NCBI GenBank assembly: GCA_977017575.1
Contig: CDRNVI010000148.1
Coordinates: 248,001-312,000 of the forward strand
Reading direction: 5' to 3'
From: Paramoeba atlantica
Taxonomy: Eukaryota > Discosea
DNA length: 64,000 nt
Notes under the pieces: generated by a model
What the model was told of the DNA's origin: nothing
Databases searched by the model: none
The model's input: the letters and a program-made list of their open reading frames with translations, nothing else
Position numbers and translations under genes: made by a program
Shown: piece after piece, positions 26,101 through 36,359 of the stretch
How positions within the stretch are numbered: the stretch's first letter is position 1
How the letters are laid out: each line of letters starts with the position of its first letter

Positions 26101-27695
26101 TTTATTTGTTTTGTTTTGTTTGTTTGTTCTTCTCTCTTTATGTTTTTGTTGTTGTTCTTCTCTTCTCTTCTCTTCTCTTTCTTTTCTTTCAATATTAATG
26201 GTGATCAAAAAGGATCGATCACAAACGCAATTTAAAGGTTATGAACAATCTCAATCAGAACCAACAGAAGCAAAACTAGAACAAAAGGTCTTTTATTTTT
26301 ATTTTTTATTTTTTTTATTTTTTATTATTTTATTATTTTATTATTTTATTATTTTATTATTTTATTATTTATTTTATTTTATTATTTATTTTATTTTATT
26401 TATTAAATTGAAAAATATTTTCTTCTCTCTTTCTCTTTCTCTTTCTAGGTTCGTTTCCTCACAGAAGCTCTTTCCCGAACCAAATCGGATCTCTCTCTTC
26501 TCCAAAAAGAAAAAGAAAGTCTCTCAGAACTTTTAACCGCTCGAAATCAATTAATTGAAGAAGTATCCGAAAAGAAAACAAAATATAAGAAAATGTATTT
26601 GATGTTGAGAGATAAAGAGAAGGGAGAGAGGGGAGAGAGAGAGGAGGAGAGAGAGAGGGAGGAGAGAGAGAGAGAAGAAAGAGAGAGGGAGAGAGAAGAG
26701 AAAGAAAGTGTGGAGGTTCGAGAACTGAGAGCAGAATTGGATTTAAAATCATTACAAATATTGAAATTGAAGAATGAAAATGAGAGAATGACGAGAACAA
26801 GACAAAATTCTGTTTTAAAGAGAGTTGAAGAGGATTTGGAAGAGAAAGAGAGAAAGAAGAGACATGAGAATGAGGAAAGAGAGAGGATTAGGAGACAAGA
26901 TTTCGAAGAGAAAGAGAGGAAGAAGAGAGAGAGTTTTCAACAGAAACATGATTTTCATAAGATGGAGCATCGTGTGGCTGAAATTCAACACAATCATAAA
27001 GAGAAAGAGAAGGAGAGAGAGAAAGCAAGACAAGAAAGAGAGGAAAGAGAGGAAAGGGAAGAGAGGGAAGAAAGAGAAGAAAGAGAAGAAGAAGAAGAAG
27101 AGAGAGAGAGGGCGTTATTAGAGATGACAGAAATGTATGAAGATTTAAAAATGAAACACTTTTTTGTTCTTGGTTGGTCTATTAAATCTGAATTGTTGAA
27201 TTCGAGAAAGTATTGTAATGTTAAGATTGAGAGTTTGTATGATCATGCGAAGTTTTTGCCTATTGATCAGGTTTTGTTTTTTTTATTGTTTATTATTATT
27301 ATTATTTATTTATTATTATTTTATTGTTATTATTGTTATTATTCTTATCCTCTTCTTTTTCAAAATATTATCTCCAAAGAATGAATTTCAGGAGCAACAA
27401 ATTAATATCCATCAAAAATAATCAATATCTTTAATATTTTTATTCATTTTTCAATATTCAATATTAAAGATTAAATATTAAAGATGGAAGAAGATTAAAT
27501 ATTAAATATTAAAGATTAAAAATTAAATATTAAATATTAAAAATCTCAATAAAAAAAAAATAGTGGGCAGCATGGATACGTCTGCAACTCGAAAATGGAG
27601 ATCCATCAGCCATACCTCCTTCAACTCCAGTGAGAGAAAAACATGAGAAACAAATGGAAAATTTGAGAAAGAAACAGCAACAAAGAAGGAGATAG
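23128..27695 (+). CDS. PH-domain protein with very long Arg/Glu-rich coiled coil
   Basis: The first five coding exons build a PH domain: LKAYLLKQGDKGLIRRWKKR, then WFVQDDEKYCITYFESH, IEVVPDERYFLFDIEVGERI, and the terminal helix ERDHWVERLNEL. An acidic linker (FEMDDFEEEKTGPLLDDDD) follows. The large exon around 24453-25407 and later exons near 25532, 26225, 26449-27270 code hundreds of residues of alternating Arg and Glu with some Lys, predicted as a single long alpha helix or coiled coil. PH domains bind phosphoinositides, so a membrane-to-cytoskeleton tether is plausible. The 3' end is ambiguous: after PIDQ the frame can splice to an exon ending at 27421 (EQQINIHQK) or, also in phase, to 27564-27695 (WAAWIRLQLENGDPSAIPPS...). 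The latter looks more like real protein and is used here. Confidence 0.75.
23456..23600. repeat. (TTTCTTC)n and (TTTTTTTC)n intronic microsatellite
   Basis: About ten tandem heptamers TTTCTTC followed by TTTCTTTTT-type repeats, filling an intron of the PH-domain gene as an extended polypyrimidine tract. Confidence 0.85.
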
Positions 27696-27980
27696 AGGAG
27701 GAGAGAGAGGGAGAGCGAAAGAGAGGGAGAAAAGAGAGAGAGAGAGAAAAGAGATCTTTTCATCACACACACACAAAAATATTATTTGTAAAATGAAACA
27801 AAAAAATAATTATTTCAATTTTTTTTTTTTTTGAAATTTATTCCATCACCAATTTTAAAGAATGAAAAAATAATATTGATTTTATTTCTTCTAAAAAGAA
27901 TGAAATAAAAAAAGAAATAAATAATAGTTTTGATATTTTAATATTAATTTTTCTATTTTTCATTACAACATAATTTCAAA

Positions 27981-28477
27981 TCAACTTTTTGCAGGTTTAA
28001 TCATCGCAGGAAAGAGAGTACTCTCAATTGCTTCAACCCACTCATCTCTTTCTTTTTCACTTATGCAAAAGAAACGAAAGGATCTTTTTTCAGTTTTCAA
28101 AACGAAAATGTAATTCACATTTTCTTTTGTGGATCTTTCTTGTTTTTCTATTCCCAAAAGATCCTTGGGAGAAAAAAGTTGTCAACATTTTTTTTAACAG
28201 CACAAAACCAAAACATACCAAACCAAACTACATAACAACAAAACAAAACAACATCTTTTCTTTTCTCTTTTCACATTCTCTCTCTCTCCCTTTCTCCTCT
28301 CTCTCTCTCTTTTCCAAATAAAACAGGAAAAAAACCTGTTGAGAAATAACACTCTCAGGCAAACGCCCACCCCTTAAAGAAGAAGAAGAGCAAGAACAAG
28401 AGCAAGAACAAGAAGAAGAAGAAGAAGGAGATTTGAAAAAATTTGAACCGAAATAACAGAAAGAACCAGAAGAAGAA

Positions 28478-28533
<56 letters not shown>

Positions 28534-28755
28534 ACAAGAACAAGAAGGACAAGAAGAAGAAGAGACAGAAGAAGAAGGAGAGAGAGAAGAAGAAGAAGAC
28601 AAAATACACCATCTGTCGATCTTCACCCGCCATTTCCCTCTCCCTTCCAAGCGAAGCCATCCTTCTTTTTCGATTTCATTTCTTCTCTTTTTTTCTTTTT
28701 CTTTTTTTTTTTCTTCTTCTTTTTCTTCTTCTTTTTCTTCTTCTCTCAATTCCAT
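27981..28755 (-). CDS. small PH-domain protein split by a serine/cysteine tract (2 exons)
   Basis: Exons 28755-28336 and 28163-27981, phase 0, 200 residues. After a charged (E/K/R) N-terminus the first PH strands appear (KEGWLRLEGRGKWRVKIDRWCIL). Then about 45 residues of almost pure serine with cysteines interrupt the fold, followed by GSFCYFGSNFFKS, a second Ser/Cys run, GGRLPESVISQQ, and in exon 2 the remaining strands and the typical C-terminal helix with its tryptophan (SEKERDEWVEAIESTLF). The two low-complexity runs sit where PH domains have variable loops. Likely a phosphoinositide or protein-binding module and nothing else. It is divergent from the giant Arg/Glu gene at 29009 (253-bp CT-rich spacer). 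Confidence 0.75.
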
Positions 28756-29008
28756 TTTTTCTTCTCTCTCTTCTTTTTCTTTCTCTTTCCTTCTTCTCTC
28801 TCTTCCTTTCTTTTCGCTTTTTCGTGGTCTCGAAAAAGCGTTTTTTTGGGTGGCGCGTTTTTTTCTCCTTTTTGGTTTCCCCTTTTTCTTCCAACACTCC
28901 TTTCTTTTCTTCTTTCTTTTCTTCTTTCTTTTCTTCTTTTCCTTTTCTTTCCTCTTCTCCTTTCTTCTTCTTCTTTCTCCTTTCTTCTTCTTCTTTTTCT
29001 CACTCGAG

Positions 29009-29145
29009 ATGGATAACCTTCAAAGAGAAAGAGAGAGAGAAAGAGAGGGAGAAAGAGATCTTGTTGGGTTGTTTTTAGAAGAGAAGAAAGAACAGAGAAG
29101 AGAATACCAACTAAAAAGAGAGATTGATGAAGAGATAAAGAAAGA

Positions 29146-29176
<31 letters not shown>

Positions 29177-30559
29177 GAGAAGAGAGAGAGGAGCCGGGAA
29201 GAGAGAGAGAGGAAAGAGAGGAGAGAGAGAGGGAATTTGTTGAGAGAGGGGAATAAGATAAGTTATTTGATTTTGGAGGATTTTGAGAAAGGAAAGAGAG
29301 AGGGAGAGAGAGAGGGAGAGAGAGAGAGGGAGAGAGAGGAGAGAGAGAGGAGGGAAGAGAGAGAGAGAGAGAGGGAGAGAGAGAGGGGGAGAGAGAAGAG
29401 AGAGAGAGAGAAGAGAGAGAGAGTTGTTTCTGTTGATGATCTTTGGAGTCAGCAAAAGAAGAAAGTGGAAGAGAGAGTGGAGAGAGAGAAGAGAGAGCGT
29501 CTCTTTTCTTGGACTGAAGTGAATCAGAGAAGAGAGGAGAGAGAGAAGGGAGAGAGAGAGGGAAGAGAGAGAGGAGAGGGGAAAGAGAGAGGAGAGAGAG
29601 GAGAGAAAGAGAGAGAAGGGAGAGAGAGAGAAGGGAGAGAGAGAGGAGGAGAGAGAGGAGAGAAAGAGAGAGAAGAAAAAGGAGAAGGGGTGCTTGACCC
29701 TGTGGCTTTGTCTTGGGCAGATTTAGTGGAAGAGAAGAAGAGGAGTAGAGAAGAGAGAGAGAAGAGAAAGAGGGAAAGAAAAAGAGAAGAAACAGTGAGA
29801 GAGAGAAAAGAGAGAGAGAAAGAGATGATGAGAAAAGAGAAAGAAAGAGTGATGAGTGTTGATAATTTGTGGGAGAAAGAGAAGAGAGGAGTAGAAGAGA
29901 AAGTGAAAGAGAAAGAGAGAGATTTTGAGAGAGAGAGAAGAGAACTGAAAAGAAAAGAGAGAGAGAAAGAGAGAGAGAGGGGAGAAGATGATGATGAAGA
30001 AGAAGAGATGGAAAGAGGTTTGTGGGAGAGATATAAAGAAAGACAAGAATGGAAAGAAGAAAGTTCGAAAAGAGATCAAATAAGAAGAGAAGAGAGAGAG
30101 AGAGAAGAAGAGAGAGAAAAGAGAGAGATGAGAAGAGAAATGGAGAGAGAAGGCTGGGGTCCGAGTGGGAGTGAAAGGAGAGAAAGAAAAGAAGAAGAGA
30201 GAGAAAAGAGAGAGATTCACTCGAGAGAAAGAGGAATGTGGGAAAGATATTCAGAAAGAGAAGATTGGAGAGAAGAAAAGAAAGAGAAGAGAGAAAGAAA
30301 AGAGAAGAGAAAGAAAGAGGAGAAGAATCAAGAGAAAAGAGAGAACAGAGAGAACAAAGAGAAAGAGAATTGAGAGAAAAGAGAGCAGAAAGAGAAATGA
30401 AAAGTGAAAGAGAAATAAAGAGAGAGAGAGAAATGAGAGAGAGAGAAGGGAGAGAGGAAGAAAGAAGAGAGGTTGGAGGGTTTGGTTTCTCTCAAGAAGA
30501 GAGAGAGAGAAGAAAAGCAAGAAGAATTGAGAGAGAAAAGAGAGATCAAGAGAGAGAAA

Positions 30560-30590
<31 letters not shown>

Positions 30591-30684
30591 AGAGAGAGAA
30601 ATCGAAGCAAAAGAAGAGAGTTTATGGGAAAGAGATCAAGAAAGAAGAGAATGGAGAGAAGAGATGGAAAAGAGAGAGAATATC

Positions 30685-30715
<31 letters not shown>

Positions 30716-33700
30716 CAATGGAACCAAGTATTTATTTAGAACTTGTAAAGAGAGAGAGAGAAGAGAGAGAGAAAATGGAAAGGAGAGAAGTAGAAGAGAG
30801 TGAAGAAGAGAAGAGAAGAAGAAAGATGAGAAAAGAACTGGAAATTCATAGAGAAAAAGAAAAAGAAAGAGAGGAAGAAAAGAGACGAATTTTGGAAGAG
30901 AGAGAGAGAATAAAAGAGAGAGAGAGAGAGAGAGAGAAGGAGAGAGGAATTGAGAAAAGAGATTGAGGCAGAAGAGGCAGAAAGAAAAGTAACAGAGATG
31001 ATTCTTGAGAGAAAGAGAGAAGAAGAAGAGAGAGAAGATAGAGAGAAGGAAAAGAAAATCCTTGCACAACAAATTGAACTTGAAAACAAAAGAAGAAGAG
31101 AAGAAGAGGGAGGAGAAGAGAGAGAAAGAAAGAGAAGAGAGGTGGAGAAAAAGAGACAAGAATTGGAGAGACAATTAGAAGAAGAGAGAAGAAAGAGAGG
31201 GCCTCTTGGAGAGAAAAAGAGAGAAAGAATCGAAGAATTAGAGCATTTTACCTCCCAACTTCTCGAAGAAGAAGAGAAAGAGAGAGAGAGAGAAAGGAAA
31301 GAAGAAAAGGAAAGAGGGGGGGGATTGTGGGGAGAGGAAGAGGAGAAGAAAGAGAGAGGGGGAGAGAGAGAGGAATGGAGAGAGATTGAGAGAGAGGAAA
31401 GAGAAAGAGAGAGAGAAATAGAAAGAAAAAGAGAAGAAAGAGAGAGAGAGAGAGAAGCAGAGAAAGAAAGATGGAGAGAAAAAGAAAGAAAGGAAGAAAA
31501 AGAAAAGAAAAAGAAAAAGGTCTCAAAAGAAATGTTCGAAAAGCTCCAAAATCTGAAAAGAGAAAAAGAAGACAAAGAAAAAAAATTCGAAAAAGAGAAA
31601 GAAAAGAGACAGGAACTCCAAAAAAGTTATGAAAATGAACTCCAAAAAGAGAAGCAAAGAGAGAGAGAAAATAGAGACGAAAATTATGAAAGAAGGAGAA
31701 AGAAAGAAGACTTTTCAGTTCAAGAAATGGAAAAATTGTGGAAAAAAGAAAAAAAAGAAGCAGAAAAAAGAGCCAAAGAAAACAGTAATCTTCCTCTTTT
31801 TCCTCCTCCTTCAACGAGAAAATTAGAATTCAAAAGAGAGAAGAAGAGAAGAGAGGAAATGGAGAAAGAAATAGTGAGAAAGGTGGAAGAGAAGAGAAAT
31901 GAAAAGAGACAATTTTGGGAGATGTATGAGAACACTCTTACTGAGAAGGCAAAAGAGAAGATGGGGGAAGAGAGTGGTGAAGAAGAAGAGGAGAGAGAAA
32001 GAAAGAAGAGAAGAGTGAGAAAGGAAAAGAAGAGAGAATATTCTGAGGAAGAGAGGAGAGAAAGAGAGAGAATCGAAAGAGAAAGAGAGAGAGAAAGAGA
32101 AAAGAAAGAAAAGAGAGAGAAAAAAGAGAGGATTGAGAGAGCGGCCGACACAGGAGAGAATTTTTCTTCTTCTTCTTCTTCTCTTTCTTCTCTCTTTCCA
32201 AATCTATTATCACCACAACAACAATTACTATTATCACAACAACAACAATTGTTATTATCACAACAACAACAACTTTTACCACAACAACAACAAACACCAA
32301 TTCTGAGTGTTGAACAATTTCTTTCCCAACCACAACAACTCGACCCTTTCGACCAACCCGATCCAAACCAACAACAACTCCTTCAACTCCAACAACTCCA
32401 ACAACTCCAACAACTCCAACAGCTCCAACAGCTCCAACAACTTCAACAACAACAACAACAACAAAAAGAACAAGATCAACCACGTGACCAACAAGAACTT
32501 CTCCAAATGTTGGTTGAAGCACAAGAGGAAAAGGAGAAGGAAGAAGAAGAAGAAGAAGAAGAAGAAGAAGAAGAAGAGAGAAAAGAAGAAAGAGGAGATT
32601 GGCAACACGAAGCAGATGCTTGGCAAGAAGAATCAGAACAAAGCGGAGAAGAAAATACAGAAGAGAAAAGAAGAAAAAGAGAAGAAGCAAAGAAATCATG
32701 GATGGAAGAAGATTGGAAAGGACAAAACGAAGAAGAAGCTCTCTGTTTCTGTTGTTATCGCTCTTCGGTCCTCACTCCTCTCACAATCTTTGGCATTCTC
32801 TCTCTCTTTATCGGAATCGCAGGGATGATAGAAGGAATCTCTCTCTCCCAAAAAGAAAAAACTCTCTATTCTCTCACCTTTGTCTTCGCAAATGGGATCG
32901 AATTCTATTTCATTGTCTTCTTCATGCTTTGTTATTTGTTGTTAATGCTCGCCAATATCATCCGAAAAAGCCGAGTCTTTCTTGTTGAAATTGCAGCTGT
33001 ATGGGGAATGATTTGTTTGTTTTTATGTGGAGGTGTTTTTTTCTTTGCTACATGGGTTCCTTTTGTTGCGTGGGAAGAGAATGAGAACAAAAATGAAATG
33101 TGTTCTCAAAATGTGCGATATGGTGTCTTTTGTGATGGTCTTCAATGGATCCAAATTGGCGCTCTCTCTTTCTTGTTGGGGACTTTGGTTTTGCAACCTC
33201 TTCAACTCTTTCATTTGCATTTGACTCTTCCGCTCTCGGATGGGCAACAACCTGAACTTGGGGAGGAGGGTGAAGAAGAGAGAGAAGGAGAAGTAGAAGT
33301 AGAAGTAGAAGGAGAAGAGAAAGGAGAAGAAAAAGGAGAAGAAAAGAGTCTATCGGTTCAGCCTCTGGTGCAAGAGTTGACGTTCTTTTCCGAACAAGTA
33401 GTCCTTGATGAAGAGAAAAGAGACCAAAATCGATTTCGAGCTTCAACAATGATCACTTTCAGATTTGTCCATGTTTTTCTTCTTCTCCTCCAATTATTTG
33501 ATTACTTCCCTTTGTCATTGGCGATCTATCGTCAAGTCAACCGGCCGATTGAACGAAATTACGAGATTGGCGTTGGTCTTTTCTTAGTTTGGTGTTATTT
33601 TTTGATTCTTTGTCGTCTTTTTGTTTCCGCTCTCCTTTTAGTTGATCATTCTCATCGATTGTTGAATTTTTTGGGTCTAACCTTACTCGAAATGCTCTCA

Positions 33701-33907
33701 ATCTTCTCTCTTGGAGTCTTATCTTTTGTTGGGGGAGGTTGCCATCTCCTAATTGCCCCCGAAGCTGAAAATCTGTGCTCCAGCAATAATTGGATTCTTT
33801 TTCCTGCTGTGATTCTTTTTGTGCTTTTGGCGGTTGATCATGCGTTGGGTCTGGTGTCTGTTGGGTATGGCGCTTCGAGTTCTCGAATTCAATATAGTGT
33901 TGTGTGA
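29009..33907 (+). CDS. giant Arg/Glu-rich protein with poly-Gln and C-terminal membrane domain (two frame changes)
   Basis: Reading starts at MDNLQRERERE (29009) and ends at 33907, about 1630 residues, if two frame changes are accepted: one between about 30290 and 30373, one between about 30900 and 30966. Neither interval contains a GT, so introns are excluded. Repeated motifs support one gene: G-L/M-WERY-x-ER-x-xW-x-EE occurs at about 30014 and 30235 in one frame and as SLWERDQERREWREE at about 30620 in the other. SVDDLW/SVDNLW units also recur. After ~1000 Arg/Glu-rich residues come a poly-Gln/Leu segment, an acidic run, and about eight hydrophobic helices (first TIFGILSLFIGIAGMIEGI; last WILFPAVILFVLLAVDHALG). 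Probably a membrane-anchored long helical rod. Not recognised as a known family. Confidence 0.7.
32210..32470 (+). repeat. CAACAA / CAACTC coding microsatellite (poly-Gln, Leu-Gln)
   Basis: Tandem CAA triplets and CAACTC hexamers coding QQQQ and LQQLQQ runs inside the giant Arg/Glu-rich gene; followed at about 32540 by a GAA run coding poly-Glu. Confidence 0.85.
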
Positions 33908-34030
33908 GTGGGGAATCGAAAATAGAATTTTGTGTCTTTTTTTTGGGGTGGGTTTTACACAGAATAAAATCTCAAAATTACTGTTCGTTCTAACAGTTTC
34001 ACAATCAATTTATTTGTTTTTTTAAAGTTA

Positions 34031-35791
34031 TTAGAAATCAGAGACCCAAGCCACTAAATCAAAAGTGGCAAAACCCGGTTTTCCAGGCCGAGATTCATCT
34101 GGAATGAAAGGAGAACCATAGACTCCAATATAGATGTTCCCTGAGTGTTCGAGTGGAGTGTAATAGCTAATCTGGTGAATGCCTTTATGAGTTTCTTTAT
34201 CAGAATAATCGTAAATTGACAAAGTTGGATACTCCTCAGCACATACAAAAACCCAAACTTCACCGATCGAGTTTCTTTCTTGAACTGTCAGTGAGAAGGC
34301 AGTTGAATGTTCCACATGGATTGAAAAGTAACGCCATTGGGTGTTTGTGACGTTGGAACCTTCAAATGGGATACCAGAAACGAGAGCGGTGGTTTTGATG
34401 GAACAATCGGCACCTGACCAACCATGATCACAAACACAGATTGGGTTGTTTGGTTGGCAGGAACCACGACCATTTGGAGAACAACCACAACTTGAAGTCG
34501 GCGTAATAGTCATCGCATACGTACATGAGTGCCACGCAAAGATCCCAATGTACCATTTCTCTCCATTGGGCTCTGGGATGACAACACGAACCAAGTTTCG
34601 GGAAAATGAATTATTCTGATAAGAAAATTTGGTTCGCGTTGGGGGTTCCTTCGCTCTCACATAGAGATCGCACGGATCTGTTCGATTGAATGTAATTACA
34701 AGAGAGTTTTCAGTATCACCATCGATGTGGTAGTCATTCCACGTATTATCGCCAACATATCCGGTCACCACTTGGTTTAATTGAAGAGATTCGGTGTATT
34801 CTCCGCACTCAATCCCAATGTACTTATCATTACAAGTACATATGCTTTGCGAACACCTTTGTCCGTGATTGCTGCAATTGTTTGGACAATCGTCTGGATT
34901 TGGAAGGAAGACCTCATTGAGAACAAGGTTGTAACGACACCCAGTATATCCGTAAACTCCTAAATAATAGGTTCCCCCAATGATGACTTCTGTTTGGCGA
35001 ATTGTCATAACATCTCCCATCGAAACATTCGCAAAATCCCAATCCCAGAGGCTCGGATAAGAATATTTTTTGACATACAGATCACAACCATCGCCACCCA
35101 CCGGATTTATTTTCGTCAGGACCCATTCAATGGCTTCAACTGTTGAAGTTTCCATGAAAGAATAATAATCCCAGTTTCGAGGTTCGACCAAGCTTTCATA
35201 AATTTGTCCAGTTAAAACTCGAGTTTCCTTGAGAGCACAATTTTCTCCATTATATCCAGAGTAGCAATGGCAAGCCCCTTGGACGCACATCCCATTATAT
35301 GAACAATCATCTGGACAAGCACCAAGAATCTCGACTGAAATCGCATAAGAGCAACCAAGATACCCATAAACGCCAGCATAGTAAGTCCCAGGCCTCACAT
35401 CCACAATTATAAGATGAAGGTTTTGAAGAGTTGATATATTTTGGGAGAGAAAGTTCGTACTCTCAGGGAGAGCTCCTTGTTCAACGTAAAGGTCGCAATC
35501 TTGTGTTTTGTCGTTCGTTGTTTGGTTCAACCACCAACTCATACTCACCCCAGAATGATGTAATTGGATCTGATAATATTTCCACTCAGTTTGCCGAACA
35601 GAGTTGGAGGCAGGAACACCTTCAATCAAAGGTTCGTCGTATACACTGCAATCATCTCCTTCGTAGTTGGCATGACAATCACAGACAGACCCTTTGCAAG
35701 TCCCATGGTTGTCGCAATTGAGTGGGCAATGACTCGATTTCACAATCCTTCCAAATGAATAAAGAGAGAGAAACAACAAAGCAAGTTGCAT
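34031..35791 (-). CDS. secreted EGF-repeat protein with four EGF/beta-sandwich units
   Basis: 586 residues, single exon, with an N-terminal signal peptide (MQLALLFLSLYSF). Four units follow, each an EGF-like module (CPLNCDNHGTCKGSVCDCH; CPDDCSYNGMCVQGACHC; CPNNCSNHGQRCSQSICTC; CGCSPNGRGSCQPNNPICVC) and then ~110 residues with the pattern W-x-Y-Y/F ... CDLYV ... Y-x-G-V/I-Y/F-G/A, resembling pre-peptidase C-terminal type beta-sandwiches. Several N-glycosylation sites are present. No membrane anchor is seen at the C-terminus, so it is probably extracellular or matrix protein acting in adhesion. Tenascin-like modular proteins of this kind are common in social amoebae. Confidence 0.85.
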   Translation of the reverse strand: MQLALLFLSLYSFGRIVKSSHCPLNCDNHGTCKGSVCDCHANYEGDDCSVYDEPLIEGVPASNSVRQTEWKYYQIQLHHSGVSMSWWLNQTTNDKTQDCDLYVEQGALPESTNFLSQNISTLQNLHLIIVDVRPGTYYAGVYGYLGCSYAISVEILGACPDDCSYNGMCVQGACHCYSGYNGENCALKETRVLTGQIYESLVEPRNWDYYSFMETSTVEAIEWVLTKINPVGGDGCDLYVKKYSYPSLWDWDFANVSMGDVMTIRQTEVIIGGTYYLGVYGYTGCRYNLVLNEVFLPNPDDCPNNCSNHGQRCSQSICTCNDKYIGIECGEYTESLQLNQVVTGYVGDNTWNDYHIDGDTENSLVITFNRTDPCDLYVRAKEPPTRTKFSYQNNSFSRNLVRVVIPEPNGEKWYIGIFAWHSCTYAMTITPTSSCGCSPNGRGSCQPNNPICVCDHGWSGADCSIKTTALVSGIPFEGSNVTNTQWRYFSIHVEHSTAFSLTVQERNSIGEVWVFVCAEEYPTLSIYDYSDKETHKGIHQISYYTPLEHSGNIYIGVYGSPFIPDESRPGKPGFATFDLVAWVSDF

Positions 35792-36359
35792 TCTTCTGCA
35801 AGAAAGAAGCGACGGCTGCCAAAATCAAGGAAACTTATGAGTTCATTGCAATCAAAAAACGCACGAACCAGAACCAAAAAAAGACAAACCAATTTTTTCA
35901 ATTATTTGTTTTGCTTCTTCTTTCTTTCCACATATTATTGAAAGTTTTGAGGAAGAAGAATAAAAACCAACAGAGTGAAGAGAGCCGAGCTGTTGTGCGT
36001 CCTGAAGTTTGGGTGTCCTCTTATTTTTCTCGTTGTGTTCCTCAAACAGATTTGCCACGCCACAACCTCACAAAAGTTGTTTCAAGGGAGTTCTCTTTCA
36101 GGGTCATTGTGCTACTCCTCTCTGGTTTTCAGAGTCAAAAAAAAAAGAGAAAAAACAAAAACAAGGGACAACAAAGAAACAAGAAAACCAAAAAGATGGA
36201 AAAACAAACCGAAAAGGAGAAAAACAAACTCTTTTTATACTTATTTAGTATCGAAAGGTTTTATTTCCTCTCACAATTCTTGTTCCACAAAACGAATGAG
36301 TTGCCAAATTGTTCGAGAAATTCTGCAAGTTAAAGAGGTTTTTTCAGAAACAATCGAAT
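35792..36359. other. intergenic, nothing recognised
   Basis: Upstream region of the EGF gene and 3' flank of the carboxypeptidase gene. No RNA gene or confident coding segment; a short open stretch around 35950-36058 (-) lacks an ATG. Confidence 0.4.

Noticed and set aside
35852..36058. Short minus-strand frame with amphipathic sequence between the EGF and carboxypeptidase genes
   Set aside because: No ATG and no join to a neighbouring exon that I could justify.
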